Source of the DNA: Xenoacremonium recifei | Taxonomy: Eukaryota; Ascomycota; Sordariomycetes; Hypocreales; Nectriaceae | DNA length: 64,000 bases | Assembly (NCBI GenBank): GCA_012184525.1 | Contig: WOFQ01000001.1 | Location: 310,001-374,000 of the forward strand | Direction: 5' to 3' | Shown: in pieces, positions 1-12,434 of the stretch | Layout of the letters: every line of letters begins with the position of its first letter | Numbering within the stretch: position 1 is the first letter of the stretch | The notes under the pieces: model-generated | Databases searched by the model: none | Told to the model about the DNA's origin: nothing | The model's input: only the letters and a program-made list of their open reading frames with translations | Position numbers and translations under genes: made by a program

Positions 1-3000
1 CGTCTCTGGCTATGTTCCGCAAAAGCCCGTAGCCGAAGCAACGGTGAGGAGCTTGAAAGAGTCGGTGAGGTCCAGCCTTAGTTAAGTTGGCGTGCGGCGC
101 TGCGATGGGGTCGCGGTAGTAGGCAGGCTGATAGATACCTAAACCAACATGAATCGCTAACCAAGCGCAACGACGAGGGTAAGCCTTGGGCAGGCAACGG
201 ACTTGTTGATGCTATCATGAGGGCATCGCCGGACTTGCAAGACCGTCTTACCTCACCAAAAATAGGTTGCCAGATATAAAGGTGCCGGGTGAGGGGCATC
301 AGCATGATGAAGTGTCAAATGAGTCCAGACTAGCGTCTGAAGAACGAGGGCCGTGTTTGATCATGACAAGCAATGTTCGGTCAAGGGAGCGAGGGCTAGC
401 CAGCGAGACCAACCAAGATGAAGGGAATCCAACCAGAGAACGTCCAGGGTAACTTCGAGAGGGCCGGCGACGGAGGGGTTTGGTCCATCGCGGATGGAGG
501 GACGGATGTTTTTGCATACGCGCTATGCCCCAACCTGCAGCCTGCAGATGGAGAGACAGCGTTAGAGACTGGACTGCATCGTCAAGCCCTTGCTGGTCCT
601 GCAGTCGGTCTGCCGGCCTGCATGCCTTCGTTTGGCTTGACATCTGACACGGCAGGTGTGGCATCCGAGGCCAAATCCCCCACTGGCTCGTCGTCTCGCC
701 GTCTTCACCCTTCTCGACTCATAATCCGATCGTCTTTCGACACTAGGTTGGTCTCTTTGACGTGGCCTGGCCGGGCTGTGTCGTGACGGTCTCTCTTAGA
801 AGGAGGAGTAAAAAAAGAGGGCGTGTTGTTGGCACTGAGTCTGGGAACCAATCGGTATGCAGCATCAAGCGCAGGGCGAGCCCGATTCGACGGGGCGGCG
901 GATTCCTTTGGACATCAATACAGCAGGGGGGAGTTCGTTGGGAGCAAATGCGTCTGCGCACACACAACTTGTCGCAGCAGAACCAAGTAACGGCAAGAAA
1001 ACCCTTCTTTCCCGGGCAACGATGAGTCACACTGTTTCTAGTCAAAGTGTATAGCCTTGCTTGTGGACTTTTTTTTTTGGCCGTTATTCAGAGTGCGCTT
1101 TGTTGACGTTATCGTTTTGCCCAGAGGTTGATGCCAGACGACCTCAGGCAGACTGAGAAGCGATCAGGCTGCCATATGAGTCGCCTGCCGAAATGAGCAT
1201 CGCCGGTTTTCTCAATCTCGGGCCAGAGAAAAAGCAGATTTCAGTGAAAATTTTCCAAATTTCCAATTCTTCGTCCGTTGGCAGGCACTCCTGGTCCTCT
1301 TCCCCGGGAGGCTTGCCAGGGGTGGGAGATGGAGGAGGGACGGGTGCCGTTTGATAAACAAGGACCCCCGGTCAATCGAGTGGGAACGGGACAGGGCGTG
1401 TAGTGTAAGTCCTAGGTTCAATTTTAAAGTGCCCAGCTATGTGGCTTTGCTGTGGCTCTCCTCCATAACTTCTGGAAAGCTGGATCGGAGTGAGGAGCGA
1501 CAACGACATCGTAGTCTGTTATCAGACAAGGGAGGCTGTCAACACCTTTTTGTGTGGCAGCTTGGAACCCTTTGCGAAGCCAAAGACAGAACCACGGTAA
1601 GTCCCTCTTCTCGACTCGCGAAGCGAGTCAGCATGTTGTAGAGTATCACACAAGGCCAGGTTTGAAGCTGGTTTCTTTGCTTCGAAGAAACATTGAGTAG
1701 CTCTGCGGCGTTCAGTGTGATGGCCTTTCTGTCTCCCTTCATTTGTTGAAGTCCTGAAGTTGCGTACAGTGTGGTGAGCGACAGCTTTCTCGGAGGAACC
1801 ATGTCCAATCTAAGACAAGGGGGGTGTGCTTTAATACGGATGGGCCCATTGTCGTGGCCTTAATCTCGGGACAAACAAGGTGAGTGAAGCAGGCCAGACC
1901 GAGGGGACCGCACTCTGAGGGAGGGGGAAAGGAGGGACATGGTATGCACGCGCGCGCACACGCACAAAATCAAAAGATTTTCGAAAATAACGAAATTAGC
2001 TAGAAAACCAGGCGAGGGTAATGACAACAGATCAGCCATGGCTGGGGACACCTGGGCCCTGCTCGCGACACTTTGCAGCTGCGCTCCATACCGACTTGCG
2101 GTCCAGAAGGCGGAGAACAACAAGAAGAATAACATCGACTCGCCGGCCATGGGTCTGTGATCGAGCTATTTCATCCTTGGATAGTCGCAGCATGCATCCA
2201 CGATGGAGCGGGAGCTGGAGTTGCAGCAGAGCGCTAGAAACCTGGCGGGAGCGTGTGTCCACACACTAGCATCTCCAGTGCTGACGGCGGTCCGTCGTCC
2301 GCGCTTCCACTGAAGCTCCAGGATGAGCCAGACCCAGGGACCGCTGTGGGACGTCCCCAGGTGCCCCGGCCGGGCGTCCGTTGCAGTCGATGGGCTGGGT
2401 GGACGCCGCTGTCAGAACGGCGGTGCATTAGGGCTTGCTCGGCCGCTAAACCTCAGTGACCGTCTGTTGGGACTCGGCATCGCGAGCTGGGGTAAAAGTT
2501 GCCCTGAGCCCTGTTGCAGCTGACGCCGGTGCAGCGACGGGGGGTTGATCTGGCCTGCTGCAAGGAGCCCAGTGCCAACCTGGGAATATCCGCCTCTAGT
2601 TGCTCGCCTGCTTGACTCGAAGGGCTCGACTGCCTTGTCGGTGTGCGTGAGAGGCACATCCCAAGGCCTTTTGCGAGCGCTTAATTCCCCTGTTTCCATG
2701 TAACCGGGCAGGCAAAGAGACTTCGGCCCGGATTTTCCAAGACTCCATGCCCTGTCCGGAGCACAGAGCCTGTAATGAGCGGGCAATGAAAGGCAAGGGC
2801 GTTGTTATTAGCAATCCGGGCCCGGGATCATGGGTGAAGGAACAACACGCGAGGGAGGATGGCTTGTGCTCAAAGGAAAAAATTTTTGGCGTCCGGAGTT
2901 TGGATGAGATGAGTGGGCTGCCTCGCCGTCAAGGACACCTACCGAGGGTCCTTGCACGCAAATATCAGAGTCCAGCAGGTAATTTGGTGTCGAGGCGATC

Positions 3001-6000
3001 GCGCATATGCTTCGGCCAACCCACCGTGAGAGCCTCGGAACAGAAGTTGAGCCTGTGTCACAAAGAACAAAGTGCTTGGAATTCTTCAACGTAGAATAAG
3101 GTGCTCAAATGAAGAAGATAGCGTCCGTGGACATGCTTTAGACGAGGGCGTGTTAGCAGAGGACTCTACCGGTTCGCCATCGTTGACATCTGGACCATCT
3201 GGCGTGAGGGCACGCGTTTCGGAGGGGCAGAGACACGACAGGGTGAGAAAGTGAGTCCCTAATCTGAGACCAGAACCGAGAACGAGAGATAGTAACTTTA
3301 GGAAAGGTATGAACCAGACAGAAATGGGCCGAGACGGTGAGCTGGTGAGACTAGAGACACTGATATCCATTCCTTGCGTCCAGATTTGTCGAGTTTGTAA
3401 ATGGGGTCCCAAGGCTGAGCCTTGTGTGTGCTCATATTGACACCTCGGAAGTCCCTTCGAGTAGTCACGGAACCACGGACTTGGATAGCGGGAGAACGAG
3501 GGCACAGGCTTCGGGTCCTCTCTTCGTTGTATCTGCCTGTTTCGGAGGTGTGGTGAAATGTCAAGAACGACAACGGGTTTAACGGGCTGCCGGACTTGCG
3601 GGTTTCTGCAACGACGCTCGTCCCCGTCCTGCCGGGCAGTGGAACTTCCATCGGGTTCGAGATGCGGAATTGGAATCAGTGGGGTTGGTCAGCGATGAAT
3701 GACGATGGACAGTTGGGAAACTGGCGTCGCGGGGCTCCGGCCCCGTACCACGCTTGGCTAGTCTTGGAAGAGCCCTGGAGCGACTGTCAGAAACCTGCTG
3801 GAAACGACCCCATTCGCGAGCGGCTTGCAGGGTTTACGCACGCTGCAGCACCGCGTCTGCGTGTCTGTTCAGTGTCCACTGCTGGTGCGGAGAAGGCCAA
3901 TCGATCTGGGCCAATCTTTTGGGACCTTGAGCGTCATCCCGCCGCCGTGCATCCGTCAATCGCAGGTGCAGGCGCAGGCACAGGTGCGGGTGGCGACGCG
4001 GCCAGAGCTGGAGAGAGACAGAAACGAATCGATGGACGAGCCACTGGCACGGTGCTCACTAATGCAGGGGATGGCAGGGCGATAGATGCGAGAAAGGCGG
4101 TAGCAGGTAGGACGGCCTCCCGCATTGCAGACGGTGGTGGTGGCGGCGAACTGCAACAGTTACACCCGTCTCGTACTGTCGCGATGGTGATTCACGGGTG
4201 GTGGTGAAGAGGCTAAAGAGGGGAGGTTGAGATATCGCGAGGCTGGGTCATAAGAGGTCAAGCGCCGAGAACCTGGAAGGCAGGCGCGTCAGACTCGGTT
4301 GGACACTTCAGAATGGGCGAAACTGGAAGGTACGGAGACCAGGTTACTCCGCATCACGGGGTCGGGCTGTACGAACGCCGTGAAGCGATACCTTACTTGC
4401 ACCAGACAGACCACGAAGCCTGGAGACTAATAAGCGCCCAATCGGTGATATCGCCCTCTGCGAGCGAGAATCAAGTTCTGTGAGACCGTTGCCCAATCGA
4501 GCCGCCGCACCGTGCATGTGATGGCGAACCCCTCCCAAAACGGCACCGCAAGAGGAGAGGACGCGCTGCGCCCGGGTCACAGGACAGTCACGGGAAGAAG
4601 GCTGCATGGCGCCTCGCGGGAGGTGAGAGCGTGAGCGATACCGAGTTGATGCCATGATGCAGGATCTGGACGCTGGCTGGCTGGAGCGGGTGGAAGGATG
4701 GATGGGGGCGGCGTGGCAGCGGGAGCCACGGGAGCAAGCGTCAGCGTGAACGTGAGCATGATATCAGATATCCAACAGCCAAGTTGGGAAGATGGAGGGT
4801 CGCTAACAATGATTGATAAAGTCCGCCAGCCTTCCCCCGCACTCGTCCAGGAATTATTATTCTCAACTCGTCCTCGGAGTTGTCGTCGTCGTCATCATTG
4901 ATCCCCGTTATCACCGGCGACTTTGGTATCAAAGGAGGCGAAACGACCAGGTTCGAGGAGTCACACATTGACATTGTCGCCATCGTCGTCGTGGCATTCT
5001 CGTTGTCGACGTCGCCGCGCCGCTGCCTGGGACCGTTTGTCTTGCGGTAAATCATGTATAAATCAATGGCTTGACATACCTGCTGAAACCTCTCAGACAA
5101 CACGCACTCAAGGCTCGCGACTTCATTGCTTGCCTGGCCGGTGTTGCGCTGCCTCATTCCAGCGTCTCCCTTTGCGACCTCTCTTCACTTACACCTGGAG
5201 AGCGGGTTTGGCCGTTCACGAATACTGGCCTCGACTCGCCGCGGCCTCCGCACGGCCAGCTCCGTATGAGCACCGCAAGTCTTTCCTCAGCCTCGCGTCG
5301 TACCTCGTACCAACCTGGTTTATTCAACGGTGTTGGTTGGATCTCGGCGCGCGTCAGCTCGTATTGATGGTCAAGACTCTCCCGGCACAAGAGGCTGCAA
5401 TACGGCCAAAACCGCAGGGGTGGACGCCGCCAGCGATCAATCAACCCTGGTCCCTTCTGAATCACACCGAGCCGCTCGCTGTCTTTTCGACGTCGGTCCC
5501 CTTGTATGTCTCGCCGCCAGCGCGCCTAGACGCCTAGATCCCTCCCCAGCGTGGTCCGGGGCCTAAAAAATTTTCACCGGAACAGCTTCGCGGGCTTCCG
5601 GGACGGCGGACGTTAGGATAGCCTGCACCCCGGGGCCGTCATCTCGCTTACTTCTCCGCCGGTAAATTCGACATTGGCACTTGCGGTGGACATTTCCTCG
5701 TTTAAAGCAGAACGACCAGGGATTCGACGATTAGCAACTCCAAGGCCACCTCAGCGAGGCGTCGAGGACCCGTCTCAACATCAAGGAGGAAAAAGCAACT
5801 GACTGGAACTGCAATTTCGCTCTGCGGCCCAACACTTTGCGAAGTTTTACGGGTTGGACTTTCTTCTTCGTCACTCTCGCCCTACATATTTGGCTCTTTT
5901 CGGCTCTCGATGAGACCTGACAGAGTCGGGCGGGAAAAAGAAACGAAAGACGAGGGAGACTTTTCGCAGCACCCCCCTGGCCTCTCCTCCTGTCTGGCAG

Positions 6001-7397
6001 CCTGGGTCCAACGCCAGGCCAGCCCAGCTGAGACTGAGAACAGAGTCGGGTCCGCCGCCTTGGGCACTGGACTCCTCCTATCCTCCAGGATCTCCGGGGC
6101 CTTATTGGGACCTGGAATCATCGCCGCGCCGACTGGCTGGTTGTGCACGACTCACGACGCGAGCCGTTGCCCTGCCTCCTTGATTATCACGGTTCCTTGG
6201 AGTTCCGCTGTCTTCCCCCTTATCGCTGGCAACTTGCGCCTCGTTTGTATGACGGGGCGATTGTTCAGCAAGCGTTGAGTCAGCTGAAAAGAGACAACAA
6301 GATCCAAGAATCTATCAGAACGACTCATCCTGAGCAACTCAACCCGGGCTGCGCATCGCTGGAACCCAAGCCCAACCACTGGATTGGGCCCAACAGCAGA
6401 GCACCAGCGCGCCGGCTCAGCCAACCAGGCCCCCGAGAAACGCTACAGGCCGCTGACAGGCCTGAGAGCAGGGCTCTAGCACGGCCTGGAAGCACCAACG
6501 ACCGCTGAGAAGCACCAACAGGCGGGGACAGTGCGAGTATAGCGCCCGCACCCGCTGTGGCTTGCCCCCCGAAGCTTCCATCTGCTTGGCTAAGCACACA
6601 CCCCTGCCTGACTCACACGCGCAGCCGGGAGTCACGCAGAGTGGGAAAGAGCAATCCTCCAGCGCACCCAAACCCCTGACCCCTGCCACATCTTTTCCCC
6701 TGCTGCATGCCGACCCTGGCCCCCCTCCTTCCCTCCTTGACTGCGGTGCTCCTAGTGCACCCCCTGTCTCCTTTTCCCACCCCTGCAAAGTCCACCAGCG
6801 CCAGCACCCACCACACAATCGCCCACCGGCCACACAATATTATATATCGCTTGAGACTCCCACTCCTAACCTCTCCTCTCCCTTTCTTCCACCATTTTGG
6901 CATTCGCCAATCAACAATTTCCAAACCACCGCAATCAACACTGCCCAGCACGTCGCTGTCGACGTCATCGCTCTTTTAACCCAATTCTCTTTCGCTGGGC
7001 CTCGATTCGCGAAGCGTCCGGCCTCTTCTCGTCACGACGACCAGGTTCTACGAGACTTGGTTTCGATTTCCTCCTCGAGGGAACTATATCATACAGATCG
7101 GTCATGTTCGCCACAGCAAGACAACTTTCTAACCTCTTCCCCTCCGACTACATACCGAGGTGACGGGCTGGCCGATCACCGACTCTGAGCGTCTCTTCCC
7201 CCGACGCGACCTGAATACTTGACGACGACGAAGAACAACAAAAAAGAGAGAGTATAACTCTCACGACGACATCACACGAACAATCACCACTCTACGAAAA
7301 CAAAAACCTACAAAAAAAACAAAGCGACGCAGGTGGAGGAGCCAGCGATTGATTTTTCTCACTGGATGTCTTTAGTACATCGCAAGAGCACAGGATC
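1..7397. other. Gene-poor region and 5' leader of the 7398 gene
   Basis: I see no convincing gene in this 7.4 kb. Several open frames of 100-208 codons exist on both strands, but they are low in complexity or arginine/serine/proline-rich, match no family I know and lack coherent splice structure. The last 800 bases become strongly pyrimidine-rich on the plus strand and contain a TATA-like run followed by CT-rich sequence, as expected of a promoter and long 5' UTR for the gene at 7398. An alternating purine-pyrimidine tract lies near 1945-1966. Confidence 0.6.
6838..6847 (+). promoter_or_regulatory. TATA-like element upstream of the 7398 gene
   Basis: The run TATTATATAT sits in otherwise GC/CT-rich DNA about 550 bases before the ATG at 7398, with CAAT-like sequences on either side and a pyrimidine-rich stretch downstream. 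If it is the core promoter, the mRNA has a 5' UTR of about 500 nt. Inferred from composition only. Confidence 0.4.
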
Positions 7398-8651
7398 ATG
7401 AGTTTCCATTCTCCTCGAACTCCTGGGTCGACTCCGATCCACGACTACGATACCTACTCCAGGATGTCGTCTGCAACACCCACTCCCTCTCCCCGTCCTG
7501 GCTGGACTGAAGCCGCCACCCCCCGTCGACCAGCAACCCGCGCGGCCCACGGACGCTTCAACAGCTACTCGCAGCAGGGCGACTTCAGTCCCCGGCCGCC
7601 CAAGGATTCCCCTCGCTACAACAGCTACGGGCAGTATAGCACGGCAGATGTGAGTCCCAAATATTCTTCGTCGTCGTCGCGCAGGCCCTCTGGGACCTCA
7701 ACGCATCCATCAAAGCGCGATCGCCGATTCTCGTATACCTATGTCCGGGCTTCCACCCCCTATGGAGAATCCGACGAGGACGAGATAATCGAGGCCTTGG
7801 GTCACACCTACGTGCTGCCAGCTCAATCGCGATCTCGCCACCAGCGCAGCTTTTCGCTCTACCCTCGAGACTCTGATAGGGTATGGTACACTAATTTCGA
7901 CGACTACCTGCAGGGTGCCCAGACTGCCGCCTACTATGACGAGTACTATGCTGTTCGCGAGCAGGCGCCGCCCATGTATCAGCCTCAACAACGGCCACCC
8001 ACCAGCTTCGGCCATCACCACCGTCGTCCCTCGGCCTCTATCCCGCAGCGACCGCAGACCGTCCGGCCCTCCGCCCAGCAGCGCCCCGCGAAGCCCACCA
8101 GCCCGCCCAAGGCCACCGAGGCCGACGCGCGGAAGCACGCCATCCCCGCTGGCTACTCCCTCAAGAACTGGGATCCTACCGAGGAGCCCATCTTGCTGCT
8201 AGGTAGTGTGTTCGACGCTAACAGTCTCGGCAAGTGGATCTACGACTGGACCGTCTACCACCATGGACCTGCAACTCCCATCTCCGACATGGCCGGCGAG
8301 ATGTGGCTCCTCCTGATCCAGTTGTCCGGCAAGGTGAAGCGCGCGGACGAGGTCGTGGGCCGCGTGCGCAGCGAGGAGAACCGGGACCTCATCGAGGAGT
8401 TCATCGCTTCTGGCGAGCGACTCACCGAGAAGCTCCGGAGCCTGCTCAAGTCCTGCGAGGCCCCCATGCTCAAGGCCGCCAAGCGAAAGCAGGCTGGCTT
8501 GGGCAAGAATGCCGGTGTCGAATTCGTCGAGACCCTCTTCGGCCGGGACCGGGAACTGGCCAAGACGGAGAAGTTCATGCAGAACGTGAGGCTTTTCAAC
8601 CTTAGGTTCGATGCCAACTGCGAGGACATTCTCCGGAACCCAACCAAATGA
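7398..8651 (+). CDS. Conserved fungal Ser/Pro-rich protein (often named vegetative cell wall protein gp1-like)
   Basis: A single-exon gene of 417 codons. Residues 1-230 are low-complexity, rich in Ser, Pro, Tyr, Arg and Gln, with many SP/TP sites, and are probably disordered. Residues 240-417 form a compact, conserved-looking helical domain that begins near IPAGYSLKNWDPTEEPILLL and includes a WIYDWTVYHHGP segment. There is no signal peptide or membrane segment, so despite the usual database name a cytoplasmic or nuclear role is more likely. The ATG at 7398 is the first in frame after a stop-containing CT/A-rich leader. The function is unknown; I recognise the family only as a widespread Pezizomycotina protein. 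Confidence 0.85.
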   Translation: MSFHSPRTPGSTPIHDYDTYSRMSSATPTPSPRPGWTEAATPRRPATRAAHGRFNSYSQQGDFSPRPPKDSPRYNSYGQYSTADVSPKYSSSSSRRPSGTSTHPSKRDRRFSYTYVRASTPYGESDEDEIIEALGHTYVLPAQSRSRHQRSFSLYPRDSDRVWYTNFDDYLQGAQTAAYYDEYYAVREQAPPMYQPQQRPPTSFGHHHRRPSASIPQRPQTVRPSAQQRPAKPTSPPKATEADARKHAIPAGYSLKNWDPTEEPILLLGSVFDANSLGKWIYDWTVYHHGPATPISDMAGEMWLLLIQLSGKVKRADEVVGRVRSEENRDLIEEFIASGERLTEKLRSLLKSCEAPMLKAAKRKQAGLGKNAGVEFVETLFGRDRELAKTEKFMQNVRLFNLRFDANCEDILRNPTK

Positions 8652-11600
8652 ACGGAGCGACACCACGGCCCTACCCGGACCTGATTTCTCTGTTTTGATT
8701 TCCTTTTGACTCTACTCTACAATACCCCCCTCGGAGCCCCGGATCCCTCTGGCCAGCAATTCCCACAAGCCCGCCGGATCCGGATCCCTGGCCCCGACCG
8801 AGACTGTACACTATCACCTGGTTTTTTGCCGGATCTCCTTTTGGATCGAGTCACCATCGGGATTTCCTTGGGCGTTTTACTGTCTCCCCACCAGCCCCGG
8901 GGCAGACGTTTTCCTATTTCCGTCTTCCAATTTGGACGACAAGAGGCTGAATGAAGAGCGACCTGTACTACCAGCAATGCATACGCGCGCGCGGGGAGGA
9001 GGGGCATCGATCGGGGCAATTTCCTATCTAAAGATACCCAACTTGTTTTTCCGTTTGGAATGCAGCGAGCGGTTGGAGGTGAAGCAACAACAGGGACAGG
9101 CGTGAAGAATAACGCGGATGAGAGCGAGTGAAGATGGACATTTCCTTTTACTACTACTACTATTACTTGGCTGTTTTGGATGGAATGGATTTTGCGAAGC
9201 GCAATGGAGGGATATCAAAAGTGATGGGATTCATTTAGATGGATGGATGGAACTACGAACATTACTCCGCGGTAATATGGTTTCGTGGAGGTCTCGTCAT
9301 TTCGCGCACTGGATACTTCGCGGCTCGATGGATTGATTTCTTATGGACTGAAATGCTTGTTACTACTGGGCTCATGCTTTATGAAGCACGAGAGGGGTTG
9401 GGCCTGTTGTTGCTGGAAGATGATTATACCATTCAGAGGATGATACTTTTGTAATTGCAGAAAAAATGGGAAAACTGATAAAACAAACTTTTGCTACCTT
9501 TCGACTTGGTGATGTGATGCTTGAACCCCATGACCTCTATCGTTCCAGACCATAACCTCGGCCTCCGAGAGGGGTCACCCATCCCATCAACTGACCTCGA
9601 TAATGCGTCTGGATCTCGTTACCTTCTCGTCTTCCCCTCTCGTTCTAACCCAATGAACAACCCCCGCCGTGCATTCCCAGCCGTGGAGGGGTTGAGAGCG
9701 AACGGTGGATCTGATTTGAGGCACGTTTCTAGCCGCAGAGCTAACCGTGGCGATCGAATGGGGATGAGGTCATGAGCGGTTAGGGGGTCAACCCCTGGCG
9801 AGCAGCGGATGCCGTCATGCAGGTCTCGCTTTTTCCCGCTAATGCCAGCTTTGACAGGATGCGGATTGGAGGACTTGTTTCGTGGAACGAGGGCGAGATC
9901 TGGTTTGAAGGAGGTTGGGGGAAGATGGGCACTGGGAGCTTGTGATGTAATCGGAAGGAATATTAGGGGAATAGAGATTCGTTTGAATGACGTTGGGATT
10001 CAACGCCTGGTACGCTGGAGGATCACAGCCAAGCTGGGGAAGCCGAGAGGAGGATGCGCGGGAGCAAGAGAGGGGAAACTTGGATGATTGACATGGACCC
10101 CTGGCGATGAACGTCGCTAGTTTGTCCCGCGGTTTCGAGTCTCACGGGCATACAGTGTGCGAGTGTGCTTTGCATCGTTGGTCGGGTCTCTGGACTGGCT
10201 AGTGAGGCCGATTGTTTAAGAGGTTGCATGCGTTGGCGCGAGATGTTGGCGAGGGAGGATGCTGTACATTGCATGGGACTAGCTGGAGAATGAGACACAA
10301 TAGAGTTATGATTATTCGCTCAAATAATGCATTTTATGTCATGCGAATTGTGCACAAGCGATGTTATTTGCTGAATTCAGTACGGAGGACTGTATCAACG
10401 TGACAATGTGAAGAGCATGGTCAAACTTCCCAACCTCCCCGATTTCCTGAACCAGGGAATCCAGGTCACCACCCCAAGCTCTATCACATTGGCCTCTCCC
10501 GTCCCGTCTGCTAGCTCGCGTCACGCCTCTTCCCTTGCGTCTACTCAATCGCCACAGTCTGAGACAGGCGCGGCACGTCGGCCGATAGGTCCAACTCTCC
10601 CTGCGCGCGCCCAGACCAAAGCCGCCCTGCAGCGCCTGTCTCGAAGCAAGAAGCAAGCACGCAGCGGCTGAAAAATTGGTGTTCTGAGTTGGAGGGGGGG
10701 CGGGTGGTGAATGTGACTGTGATACCGGCTGCAGCGGGCGGCTAGACAGGGCTGGTGCACGCTGGGAAGAATTGTCTCCCACGTGTGTGAGTGCACGAAG
10801 GATTCGGGGTGGTTTGGGGGCGGGAATGGAGTGATGGAGGGGAGCGGGATCCTGTCAGCTGGTTGCGCTCGGTGAGGAGCGGCGGGAGAGCGAGCATGTG
10901 CTTACAGTGCAGAGTTTCTCGTATCCGCGTCTAGGAGCGGCCCGAATAGAGAGTTTACGCGGGCCGTACAGTAAGCTTTGCTGATGGGACTTCTGGCTTC
11001 TATTGTAAGTTACGAGTATAATGTCCAAGTACAGAGAAGAAGATGGGGGGATACTTGCACCATCAGGTGGCCAAGACGGCACACAAGAGCGGCGATAAGC
11101 TAGCTGCCTTGCTGTCTTATTCACTTTTCTTTTTCGTCCTTCCCCTCCTTCTCGCTCAAAGTCGGCACACTCACCGGCCATCCCGCGTTCTATCCACACT
11201 CGGCTGTTGGGCGCTTAATAGCCCGGATGACTTGCAGGCTGCACCACCGCCGGTGATCCTGCGGGATAAGACAACCACAGCACCCAATAAGACAAGCCCG
11301 GGAAAGCCGCCTTGTGATGCTCTTTTCTTCTTCCCGAGCTTTCCCCCTCCGCGCCGGACGAGGGTGTGCTGGAGGGCCTCAATCCGGTATGTATGCATTC
11401 CTGCTGCCTGAGGGTGGCATCCCGGAGAGGTGATATCTCGGCGGCTGTAGCGAGGAAGCCGTGATAGCTACACGCCGTTTGCGCCGCCCGGAGGATTAAT
11501 CGCTGGACTTGCGGGATGTAACCTGGCGGAGTTGTGGCTGGTGTTAAACCGGGCACGGTGCGGGATGTTTGCTGAGGACTTTGTGAGGGCGTGAGACGGG

Positions 11601-12434
11601 ATTCTGGGGAAAATCGGTGGCTGTGGTCATCTTACGAGAGGATAGTTGTGCTACGTTGTGTGCTTATACAATTATAGGTGGGTTGAGGTACGGTGAGGTT
11701 CATTCGGATTGAAAGGCTCTCGGAAGCAAGGCGTAAATGCACACTTCATCTCGGGGACATGTAATCACACCATGGGCTCCAAGTTAGGCGATGAATGCCA
11801 GACTGGGTTTTATGCTTCAAGACAATTCATAGAGACAAGGACTCCTATTGATAGAAAGGTGTTGTGCTTTTAAAGGCCAATCATGTCTATAGCATATCAT
11901 TATTCCCATTTCCTCAAGCTCACATCGACTTCATAAATTTCTAAGGTGATTGACTACATGGACCTCAACGTTAGAAGACCCCTATTGGTTTTTTGACCTG
12001 TGTCTCATAAGTATGCATTTAATTTACCTTTACCTACAAGTTCAGACGACTTTTCTTTTGGAAACTTGGTAATTCCTAAAGGTGATCTTGATGCGTCCAT
12101 ATATCAGCAACTTGCAGCTTAGGGGGTTACATTCGCACCACCACCATAATGAAGGCGCTCAATTATTATTCTTGAAACCACAAACGAAAAAAAAGTCCTT
12201 CTTCCCATGCTCTTACCCACGTTTTATGATTGATGCATTGACCGCGGCGAAGCATCACGTGATGACTAAGCACAAACAGCCCATCTTCGCAACCGAAATT
12301 TGCTCCCTGAATCTTCATCCACCGCCTTGAACAACGGCAATTCGACTACAGAGCTACCTGGAGACTTCGAAGACTCATTGATCTCTCAAATCTAACTTCT
12401 TCAGAGCTCGGTATCACGAGCAAAGCCTGCACTA
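8652..12434. other. Intergenic region, no gene seen
   Basis: This 3.8-kb spacer has no ORF with family-like features. The first few hundred bases should hold the 3' UTR of the upstream gene. The stretch from about 11650 to 12120 is distinctly more AT-rich than its surroundings and may be the distal promoter of the methyltransferase gene at 12435. Confidence 0.55.

Noticed and set aside
1945..1966. Alternating CG/CA tract as a Z-DNA or regulatory element
   Set aside because: Short, isolated and common by chance in fungal spacers; nothing nearby to regulate.
3596..4207. 203-codon plus-strand open frame
   Set aside because: Low-complexity Gly/Ala/Arg composition, no family motif, overlapping frames of similar size on both strands.
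4923..5537. 204-codon plus-strand open frame and an antisense 138-codon frame with an Asp run
   Set aside because: No recognisable domain, no splice signals that extend them and no family-like composition.
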